From NCBI GenBank assembly GCA_016295275.1, contig JAEDLN010000086.1:1-9247 (forward strand): DNA of 9,247 nt, read 5' to 3'. Both the position numbers and the translations under genes were made by a program. Below are positions 1-5,538 of the stretch, in pieces. Position 1 is the stretch's first letter. Every line of letters starts with the position of its first letter. Source of the DNA: Kiritimatiellia bacterium (GTDB lineage: Bacteria > Verrucomicrobiota > Kiritimatiellia > RFP12 > UBA3636). Below the pieces are notes generated by a model. That model ran no database searches, was not told where the DNA came from, and saw nothing but the letters and a program-made list of their open reading frames with translations.

Positions 1-165
1 CACGGCGAGCCGCACGAGGAGGCGCGGGCGAGGGCGCACGGGCGGCGCGATGGGGACATCGCGCCCTACCGCCATGCCGCACGAGAGGCGCGCACGACCA
101 CGGGGCGCACGAGGAGGCACGGCGAGGGCGCGGCACCGGGCGCTCGTGCGGGGGCGCGGTGCAAT
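1..165. repeat. GC-rich repeat block, left flank
   Basis: This block is strikingly richer in G and C than the genes that follow and is built from recurring short words. A 13-nt word (CGCACGAGGAGGC) is at 11-23 and again at 106-118; a 9-nt word (CACGGCGAG) is at 1-9 and 118-126. It contains one copy of the 34-bp palindromic repeat that recurs inverted at the right end of the window. Open frames on both strands (50-301 plus, 66-296 minus) translate to Arg/Ala/Pro/Gly-rich sequence typical of read-through of GC-rich repeats, with no recognisable domain. I read this as a non-coding interspersed repeat array, possibly continuing beyond the window's left edge. Confidence 0.7.
42..75 (-). repeat. 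34-bp palindromic repeat, left copy (inverted relative to 9143-9176)
   Basis: These 34 bases are the exact reverse complement of 9143-9176. Inside, 44-52 (GGCGCGATG) pairs perfectly with 57-65 (CATCGCGCC) around a 4-nt loop GGGA, giving a 9-bp hairpin. Bases 59-78 are also the exact reverse complement of 9071-9090, so this copy matches two different units of the right flank in different parts. The pattern resembles REP/BIME-type palindromic elements; I cannot assign it to a named family. Confidence 0.85.
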
Positions 166-297
166 GATGTTGACCGGAAAAGCAATCCACGACCGGAAAA
201 GAAGTTGTTGCCGCACTTCTTTGGCGTTCGTTCGCAACGTATGTCTCGCAGCAACCCTTCGCATACCGAAAAAGACCAAAATAAGGCAATTTTCATC
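166..297. other. Non-coding spacer with an 11-nt direct repeat
   Basis: Between the GC-rich block and the promoter the composition drops towards AT. The word GACCGGAAAAG occurs at 172-182 and again at 191-201, 19 nt apart start to start, which could be a small protein-binding site or chance. I see no credible gene, RNA gene or hairpin with a T-run here. Open frames crossing it begin in the repeat block and show no protein-like features. Confidence 0.4.
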
Positions 298-325
298 TTG
301 ACAAGAGCATGCGGATAACTACAAT
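298..325 (+). promoter_or_regulatory. sigma70-type promoter of the polysaccharide export operon
   Basis: A perfect -35 box TTGACA (298-303) is followed by a 16-nt spacer and a -10 box TACAAT (320-325), one mismatch from TATAAT. Transcription would start near 332, leaving a leader of roughly 70 nt before the ATG at 402. It lies in the AT-rich stretch directly upstream of the first export gene, and no other box pair this good was seen in the window. Use of a housekeeping sigma factor is inferred from the consensus only. Confidence 0.7.
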
Positions 326-346
326 ATTTTGACTGATTATTAAGGG

Positions 347-391
347 ATTCATTTTTTGAATTGAGTCGCTCCTTTTTTCACATACCCGGAG
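347..391 (+). promoter_or_regulatory. Leader with small inverted repeat and ribosome binding site
   Basis: In the presumed 5' leader, 347-351 (ATTCA) pairs with 357-361 (TGAAT) across a T5 loop, and two T6 runs lie at 352-357 and around 373-378. The ribosome binding site is GGAG at 388-391, 10 nt before the ATG at 402. The same CGGAGAC context and 10-nt spacing precede the gene at 7621. This spacing favours ATG 402 over the in-frame TTG at 396, which would leave only 4 nt. Confidence 0.45.
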
Positions 392-401
392 ACATTTGTT
401 T

Positions 402-1763
402 ATGTTTCGCTCCTCTCGCTCAGCCACAGTAGTGCCGATTTTGCTTTTAGGCGTTTCCTATGTCACGCTTTCCGTGGCGGAACCTGTGTCGGTCCCTCTC
501 CAGAACAAGCAAAAGAATCGTTTTGACGTGAGTGTCAGAACATCGGTCTCTTACACGGATAACCGCGATCAGATCGACGAAAGCGAAGTTGCCCGCAATG
601 ATCAAGGCGAACTTCTCTACAAGAAGGAAAGTTCCACGACATTTTCCATCGGTCCGGTGTTTTCGTACGAGCGTGTCATTGATCAGCGCTTGAAGCTGAA
701 GACCGCGTACAGCCCTTCCTACGAAAAGGAGAGCAATCCTTCTCCCGGAGGTGAAGACTGGAATTGGGATCATTATTTCGATTTCGGCATGGAGTACATC
801 TTCAATCCGCGCACGAGCATGACCTTGAAGGATCGTTTCTCGATGACGGGTGCCAACAGCTACTTCTATGGTTCCGATTACGAATTCGATCCGAATCGTC
901 CCGAGCGGCTTAGCGAGGATTTTTATGAAAATCGTCTCTCCGGCTCGGTCACGCGTTTGCTTTCGACAAAGGATTCGATGACGCTCTCTGCCAATTGGCG
1001 CATCAAGCGGTATGACGAAAAGGACTATGCCGATTACCGCGATGAGGACGAGTATGGCTTTTACGTCGACTGGATGCATAAGGCCGGTCGCCATTTGAGC
1101 TACGGTGTCTTTGCCAAGTATTCGTCTTGGGATCGCGAAAACAAATTGTTGGAGGTCGGCTCTCAGAAGGTTGACGTCGGTCTCCAGTATTTGGTCGTCG
1201 GCATTCAAGGTTCCTACGATTTGAACGGCAACCAGGACCACTACATCTTCGCCTCCTTCGGCTTCAATCATGCCTGGTATGACGACGATGAGCAGGACGA
1301 CCAGAATCAGCTGGGCGACTCCCGTTTGGAATTCCGTTTCTTCCAGCGCGATCCTCTCCGTGTTCTTGCCGGTATCCGCTACGGTCTCGACAATTCGGAC
1401 GTCTATCCCTTCTCCTCTCAGCAGGATCTCGCGTCGTATCTGAATCTCATCTACATCTTCGGTTCGAATGAGCAGTACAAGCTCTCCGCCGCGCTTGAGT
1501 ATCGTTTGCGCCAGTACAACCTGTTGGACGACTTGGATCCTTCCGCAAAATCGTATGGCTACTATGACGCCCTCCGGGAGCGGAACAACGGATCGGATGA
1601 TTTCGATCGCACATCGGTCTATTTCCGGCTTTCCGCCGATTGGAAGGTCAACGAGTGGCTCACGACATCGGCCTTCTATTCCTACGAGAGCGTAGAGTGC
1701 GATATCGATACGGATTATGACGAAAATCGGTTGGGCGTTTCCGCGACCGTTCGCTTTCTCTAA
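402..1763 (+). CDS. Outer-membrane beta-barrel protein of a polysaccharide export system
   Basis: A 453-residue secreted protein. Residues 1-26 form a signal peptide with basic start, hydrophobic core and SVA-EP cleavage site. The mature part alternates aromatic and polar residues in strand-like segments separated by Asp/Glu/Asn-rich loops (for example the acidic stretch encoded near 1278-1300), and it ends in a strand LGVSATVRFL with Phe next to last, resembling a BAM-recognised beta-signal. This is the pattern of an integral outer-membrane barrel. Proteins of the putative beta-barrel porin type (BBP2-like, as VpsM-type genes) often sit beside Wzc and OPX genes in exopolysaccharide loci, which is the context here. 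Inferred role: outer-membrane pore or partner for the OPX protein at 4155. The family assignment rests on general pattern and neighbours, not on a diagnostic motif. It is the first gene after the promoter at 298-325. ATG 402 was chosen from the GGAG at 388-391. Confidence 0.72.
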   Translation: MFRSSRSATVVPILLLGVSYVTLSVAEPVSVPLQNKQKNRFDVSVRTSVSYTDNRDQIDESEVARNDQGELLYKKESSTTFSIGPVFSYERVIDQRLKLKTAYSPSYEKESNPSPGGEDWNWDHYFDFGMEYIFNPRTSMTLKDRFSMTGANSYFYGSDYEFDPNRPERLSEDFYENRLSGSVTRLLSTKDSMTLSANWRIKRYDEKDYADYRDEDEYGFYVDWMHKAGRHLSYGVFAKYSSWDRENKLLEVGSQKVDVGLQYLVVGIQGSYDLNGNQDHYIFASFGFNHAWYDDDEQDDQNQLGDSRLEFRFFQRDPLRVLAGIRYGLDNSDVYPFSSQQDLASYLNLIYIFGSNEQYKLSAALEYRLRQYNLLDDLDPSAKSYGYYDALRERNNGSDDFDRTSVYFRLSADWKVNEWLTTSAFYSYESVECDIDTDYDENRLGVSATVRFL

Positions 1764-1770
1764 TTGACCT

Positions 1771-1795
1771 CATCCATCCCGGTTCGGGATCGATG
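1771..1795 (+). terminator. Hairpin after the beta-barrel gene, possible weak terminator or attenuator
   Basis: Seven bases after the stop codon, CATC-C-ATCCCG (1771-1781) pairs with CGGGAT-C-GATG (1785-1795) with one C/C mismatch and a 3-nt loop. GACCT at 1766-1770 could further pair with AGGTC at 1800-1804 across an unpaired stretch. No T-run follows, so a classical intrinsic terminator is not supported. It could instead protect the 3' end of the barrel mRNA or tune expression of the kinase gene. Confidence 0.35.
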
Positions 1796-1832
1796 GCAAA
1801 AGGTCGTTTCCGCCTAGACAGTCAGGTATTCA

Positions 1833-1868
1833 AATCCGTCGGAATGGAATGCATCATCCCGACGGATT
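1833..1868 (+). promoter_or_regulatory. Perfect 10-bp inverted repeat upstream of the kinase gene
   Basis: AATCCGTCGG (1833-1842) is the exact reverse complement of CCGACGGATT (1859-1868), with a 16-nt loop. It ends 8 nt before the AAGGA ribosome binding site (1877-1881) of the gene at 1894, so the site itself is not paired. The upstream in-frame ATG at 1849 falls in the loop, a further reason not to use it. The element could be an operator or an mRNA hairpin; the sequence alone does not decide. Confidence 0.45.
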
Positions 1869-1893
1869 GTTCATAAAAGGAACTTGTTTTCTC

Positions 1894-4134
1894 ATGAGTG
1901 ACAATTCGGTGCCCGTTCAGCAGCAAAATCTGCCACCTCCAGCCCAACCTTCGGCCCCTGTGCCCGAAGAGAAGGAGGCCGTTCACTTTCTGGATTATTG
2001 GCAAATCATCTATTCCAGAAAGGAGATTGTCATTGCCGTTACCATCCTGCTGATTCTGACGGGTATCGTCATTACGCGCCGGATGCCGAAGGTGTATGCC
2101 GCCAGCACCGTCATTGAAGTCCAACAGGAAACGCCGAATATCGATATTTTCGGGAATGCGACAAGACGTTTCGACCCCGTCTTCCTGCGTACGCAATTCG
2201 AGATCATCAAGTCGCGCTCGGTCATCGAGCAGGTTGTCCGCGAAGCCCATCTTGCCGAAGAATTCGGCATGACCTACGGATGGAAGGCAACGGAAACGGC
2301 GCAAGGTGTCTTCGAGGATTCCGTTGCGCTCATTCAGCGTGTCACGTCGCTTTCGATTTTGCCGGATACGAATCTGATCGTGATTCAGGTCCGGTTGGAT
2401 AAGCCGGACAAGCCGCAAGGCGAGGCGGCAAAGGTCGCGGTCCGTGTCGCGAATACGATTGCCAAGGTCTTTTCCGACTATACGCGAGCCAAGAGCAAGG
2501 CTTCCGTGGAAGCGGCCTTGGAGACGTTGAAGGACGAGATCAAGGATTTGGATCGTGAGATTGCCGCCACGGAAGATGCGTTGGCGCAAATCCGCTCCCA
2601 GGCCGGCGTCGTGATTATTGACGGCAACGATTCCGGCACCTCGGTCGTCCGGCGTCAGATTGAAGATTTGTCTGCCAAGCATTTGTCGGCGCAGCTGGTG
2701 GCGGATACGAAGAAAGACCGCTACGATCGCTTTGTGGCGCTGACGCCCGATGAAGCGGCTTCCTCGCTGAGCATTTTGGTCGGCGACCACTCTGTCGAGC
2801 AGCTCCTTTCGGAGAAGGTTCGCTACGAGATGTCGATTGCCGCTCTTCGCAACAGCGGTTACGGTGAAAACCATCCGGACATCCGCAAAAACCTTACGTT
2901 GCTCAACAGCGTTACGAAAAAGATCGGCGAGCGCGTCCGCGAAACGCTTTCGGCGCTTCGCCTCGATTGGGAACAGGCGAAAAGCGAAGTCGAGCGCTAC
3001 AAGAAGCAGTTGGACGTGCTGACATCCAACGAACGCAGTCTTTCGGCCGGGACGGCCATTCGTCTGGAAAAGCTCAATACGGATTTGCACACGCTCAAAG
3101 CGCGCCGGTTGACCATCGAGTCGCGAATGGATGACGAGCGAATCAAATTGGCGCTCCCAAAGACGTCGATTGAAATCATCGAGCAGGCGAAGGTGCCGGA
3201 AATGCCCTTGCCGGTTTCTCCGAATTTTGCCCTCAACATTACCTTGTCCGTTGCCGCAGGCATCTTTTTCGGTCTTGTTTTGGCCTTCTTCGTGGAATAC
3301 TTGGATACAACGGTCAAAACGGTCGAGGATCTCAAGAAGCTTCTTGGCGCGGATGTTTTGGGCGTCATTCCGCAGAATGTCTATTTGCTCAACAGCAAGA
3401 AGACGCGTTCGAAACATGCGGAACTGTATCGTGTCCTTCGCATGAATCTCAAGACCTCCAAGAAACTGGGAACCGGAAAAGTCATCGTCCTGACTTCGGC
3501 TTCGGCGGGCGAAGGCAAATCGACGACGGTTTTCAACTTGGCTTGGACTTGTGCGGAATGCGGAGAACGGGTTCTGCTGATGGATGGCGACATCTACCAT
3601 CCGCGGCAAGACAAGATTTTGAATGTTTCGCTGGAACCGGGATTGATGGATGTCGTCGTCGGCGAGGCCTCTCTGGAGGAAGCTATCGTGAAGACGCCGT
3701 TGGAAAAGCTCGATTTCCTGCCCTTTGGTCGCGTTTCCGGTTCGGGTATCTACAATTTGATGGATTCGGACGAGATTCTGAAATTGCTCGAGACGTTGCG
3801 CGAGCGGTATGACCGCATCATCATTGATGCGCCGCCGGTCATCGGCGTTTCGGATACGGCCCAATTGATCCGCTTGGCGGATGGCGTGATTCTCGTCATC
3901 CAGTACCGCCGGTATCCGCAGGCGCTCATTCGCCGTGCGCGAGACACCATTTTCAGCATCGGCGGAAATTTGATTGGCTGCGTGCTGAACAATGTAAATG
4001 TCGCCCGTGACTCGTCTTCGTACTATTACGAGCATCAGTACTACTACTATTACTATACGTCGGACAGTAAGGGGAGGATGCACCGGACGCGCAAGGCCTC
4101 ACACCATCATTCCTCCACCTCCAGCAACAATTAA
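1894..4134 (+). CDS. wzc: Wzc-like chain-length regulator with bacterial tyrosine kinase domain
   Basis: A 746-residue inner-membrane protein, close to the usual Wzc length of about 720. A Pro-rich cytoplasmic start (1-30) leads to the Wzz-type element HFLDYWQIIYSRKE, then transmembrane helix 1 (about 44-60), a long periplasmic part rich in coiled coil (about 195-420), the Wzz proline motif KVPEMPLPVSPN (433-444) and helix 2 (about 448-466). The cytoplasmic BY-kinase follows: Walker A SASAGEGKST (535-544), Walker A' VLLMDGDIYHP (560-570) and Walker B RIIIDAPP (641-648). A tyrosine cluster holds nine Tyr in twelve residues (710-721), then a basic, His/Ser-rich tail. In this family, cycles of autophosphorylation of the tail control polymer length and Wzy-dependent assembly. 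The cognate phosphatase (Wzb type) is not in the window. The start at 1894 is preferred over ATG 1849 because AAGGA lies 12 nt upstream and the 15 extra residues lie over the hairpin. The OPX gene follows after 20 nt. Confidence 0.93.
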   Translation: MSDNSVPVQQQNLPPPAQPSAPVPEEKEAVHFLDYWQIIYSRKEIVIAVTILLILTGIVITRRMPKVYAASTVIEVQQETPNIDIFGNATRRFDPVFLRTQFEIIKSRSVIEQVVREAHLAEEFGMTYGWKATETAQGVFEDSVALIQRVTSLSILPDTNLIVIQVRLDKPDKPQGEAAKVAVRVANTIAKVFSDYTRAKSKASVEAALETLKDEIKDLDREIAATEDALAQIRSQAGVVIIDGNDSGTSVVRRQIEDLSAKHLSAQLVADTKKDRYDRFVALTPDEAASSLSILVGDHSVEQLLSEKVRYEMSIAALRNSGYGENHPDIRKNLTLLNSVTKKIGERVRETLSALRLDWEQAKSEVERYKKQLDVLTSNERSLSAGTAIRLEKLNTDLHTLKARRLTIESRMDDERIKLALPKTSIEIIEQAKVPEMPLPVSPNFALNITLSVAAGIFFGLVLAFFVEYLDTTVKTVEDLKKLLGADVLGVIPQNVYLLNSKKTRSKHAELYRVLRMNLKTSKKLGTGKVIVLTSASAGEGKSTTVFNLAWTCAECGERVLLMDGDIYHPRQDKILNVSLEPGLMDVVVGEASLEEAIVKTPLEKLDFLPFGRVSGSGIYNLMDSDEILKLLETLRERYDRIIIDAPPVIGVSDTAQLIRLADGVILVIQYRRYPQALIRRARDTIFSIGGNLIGCVLNNVNVARDSSSYYYEHQYYYYYYTSDSKGRMHRTRKASHHHSSTSSNN
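4021..4056 (+). repeat. Tyrosine codon tract in the kinase tail
   Basis: Twelve codons of only TAC/TAT apart from GAG CAT CAG in the middle encode Tyr 710-712 and Tyr 716-721, the presumed autophosphorylation cluster. The near-perfect trinucleotide run could gain or lose codons by strand slippage without breaking the frame. Confidence 0.75.
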
Positions 4135-4154
4135 CCGTTTTAGGTGTTTTCGCT

Positions 4155-4817
4155 ATGCGCCATCTCAGCAAAGCATTTGCCCATTTTTCCTTATTCGGCA
4201 TTCTTCTATTCGGGACCTGCGGATGCGCGGTATTGGATGGGTTGTTTGACAACACGGTTGCCAACGAAAATCCTCGGGCATGGGTCCCGATAATCCCATC
4301 GCAAACGGCGGCATCCGGAGAAGATCGTCCCCTGCGGACGGGAGACGAGGTCAAGATCCTGATCCGTCTTCCGGACGCCATGGAAGTGAGCCCCGTCAGC
4401 GATGTCGTCGATGCGCTTGGAAATGTGACGCTCAGTTTTGTCGGCGAGGTCCGCGTCGGCGGGCTGACGACATCGGAGGCGGAGACGGTCATTCGCGATA
4501 CGTACATTCGCGAAGGGTACTTCAATTCGTTGAATGTGACGGTGATTTGTCCGACGATGATGAGCGAGAGCACGCGCACCGTTTCCGTGACCGGATGCGT
4601 CTTCCGGCGCGGCGAGATTCCCTTCCGCGACGGTTTGACGTTGCGGGAAGCCATCATCATTGCGGGCGATCTCAATGACTTTGCAAGCGGAACCATTCTC
4701 CTGACCCGCAACGGCGTCACGGAGAAGTACGATTATTCGCGTATCAAGGCCGGAAGGGAAAAGGATCCGTATCTTCGTCCGCGCGATATCATCGAAGCGA
4801 AGGAGAGTCGTTTCTGA
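4155..4817 (+). CDS. Short Wza-like polysaccharide export (OPX) lipoprotein
   Basis: A 220-residue protein with a hydrophobic leader ending in FGTCGC; Cys22 or Cys24 could be the lipidated residue, though neither fits the lipobox perfectly. Residues about 58-132 match a polysaccharide export (PES) domain: LRTGDEVKILIRL, then a strand around 89-103 ending in GEVRVGGLT, then the segment up to LNVTV. Residues about 141-215 look like one SLBB domain: TRTVSVTGCVFRRGEIPF, the GLTLREAIIIAG helix (160-171) and the closing LRPRDIIEA. E. coli Wza is about 379 residues with more SLBB-like repeats and a C-terminal amphipathic helix that forms the outer-membrane pore; this protein stops right after its single SLBB, so it has no pore helix. 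It therefore probably needs a partner barrel, for which the protein at 402 is the obvious candidate. It starts 20 nt after the kinase stop behind a weak AGG (4142-4144), suggesting co-transcription. Confidence 0.85.
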   Translation: MRHLSKAFAHFSLFGILLFGTCGCAVLDGLFDNTVANENPRAWVPIIPSQTAASGEDRPLRTGDEVKILIRLPDAMEVSPVSDVVDALGNVTLSFVGEVRVGGLTTSEAETVIRDTYIREGYFNSLNVTVICPTMMSESTRTVSVTGCVFRRGEIPFRDGLTLREAIIIAGDLNDFASGTILLTRNGVTEKYDYSRIKAGREKDPYLRPRDIIEAKESRF

Positions 4818-4840
4818 GAATGCGTCTCTGAGGGTTGTTC

Positions 4841-5461
4841 ATGTTGGACGGACATCGGTTTCGGCATTTGTTCCGGGTGATCATCTGTAGCCTTTTCCTG
4901 TTTTTCGGATTTGGCGGCTTGCTCTATTCGGTCTCCGTCTGCCGTGCACAACGGACCTATCTTCGCAACAAGTATGGTTTTTTCCGGGGAACTTCTCTGG
5001 AGGTGCCGAAGCAGTCGGATGCGGATGCCGCGGCCCGTGATTTGCGTGCCGTCTCCTCTTCGTACGAGAGCAACTACTATTTTCCCGCCTATGTGGCGAT
5101 GCTGTATCTTCAAGCGTTGAACAGCGCTACGAATTGGGCCGAATACGTGTCGGCGCGGGATGGTGCGCTGTATTATTCGCGGGAAGCGGTTGCGTTGAAT
5201 CCCTACTATGACGAAGCGCGCTATGCCCGCCTCTATGCCTTGATGGCCGCAGAACAGTTTACGGAGGCAATTGCATATTGGAAAACCGTTGTGGATCTGG
5301 AATATTGGGTTCCCGAGCATCACAACGAATATGCGAAAATCCTGTTGCGGGAAGGGTCGTCGACCAGTTTGACGGAGGCGGCGAAAGAGCGTTCGCTTGT
5401 CAGCGATCGTGCACTCAAGGCCCGCTTGCAGAAAATGGCGAAGCTCTTTTCCTTGCCATAG
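4841..5461 (+). CDS. Membrane-anchored TPR-like protein, function unknown
   Basis: A 206-residue protein I cannot name. A basic start (residues 5-12) precedes one strongly hydrophobic segment (13-33) with no clear signal-peptidase site, so a signal anchor with the bulk in the periplasm is likely; Cys34 at its edge leaves a lipoprotein-like reading open but weak. Residues about 64-171 are helical and Ala/Tyr-rich. The segments around 105-123 (SREAVALNPYYDEA) and 124-157 (AEQFTEAIAYWKTVV) have the small/aromatic spacing of TPR repeats. Such domains bind proteins, and similar ones occur at the C-terminus of some O-antigen polymerase/ligase proteins, but the multi-pass membrane part is absent here. 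It lies 23 nt after the OPX stop with GAGGG at 4830-4834 placed 6 nt before ATG 4841; that site favours ATG over the TTG at 4835. Context suggests a scaffold or accessory factor for polymer assembly or export, an inference only. Confidence 0.7.
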   Translation: MLDGHRFRHLFRVIICSLFLFFGFGGLLYSVSVCRAQRTYLRNKYGFFRGTSLEVPKQSDADAAARDLRAVSSSYESNYYFPAYVAMLYLQALNSATNWAEYVSARDGALYYSREAVALNPYYDEARYARLYALMAAEQFTEAIAYWKTVVDLEYWVPEHHNEYAKILLREGSSTSLTEAAKERSLVSDRALKARLQKMAKLFSLP

Positions 5462-5483
5462 CGCTTCCCGGGGAAAGCGTTTT
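5462..5483 (+). terminator. Possible weak intrinsic terminator after the TPR gene
   Basis: Directly after the TAG stop, CGCTTCC (5462-5468) pairs with GG-A-AAGCG (5472-5479) with one bulged A and a 3-nt loop, followed by TTTT (5480-5483). A longer T-rich stretch lies at 5502-5526. The stem is short and bulged, so partial read-through into the asnB-like gene is likely if it acts at all. Confidence 0.35.
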
Positions 5484-5538
5484 CGCCGGGTCGCCGTCTT
5501 CGTTTTTTCCTTTTCACCCCTTTTTCACTTGTCCAGTC

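Noticed and set aside
50..301. Small open frames in the left repeat block on both strands
   Set aside because: The product is repeat-derived Arg/Ala/Pro-rich sequence that runs into the promoter region.
447..1271. 274-codon minus-strand frame within the beta-barrel gene
   Set aside because: The plus-strand gene has a promoter, ribosome binding site and signal peptide; the antisense frame has none of these.
1849..1893. Upstream start for the kinase gene at ATG 1849
   Set aside because: It lies in the loop of the 1833-1868 hairpin without a ribosome binding site, and family-like sequence begins after ATG 1894.
1822..4083. 753-codon open frame on the minus strand opposite the kinase gene
   Set aside because: The plus strand encodes a full Wzc-like protein with all motifs. 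The minus-strand product is Arg/Asp/Leu-rich, has no domain and no ribosome binding site; it is a by-product of codon bias.
5278..5538. Upstream extension of the asnB-like frame
   Set aside because: Family members need Cys at position 2, given only by ATG 5539; the extension overlaps the TPR gene out of frame.
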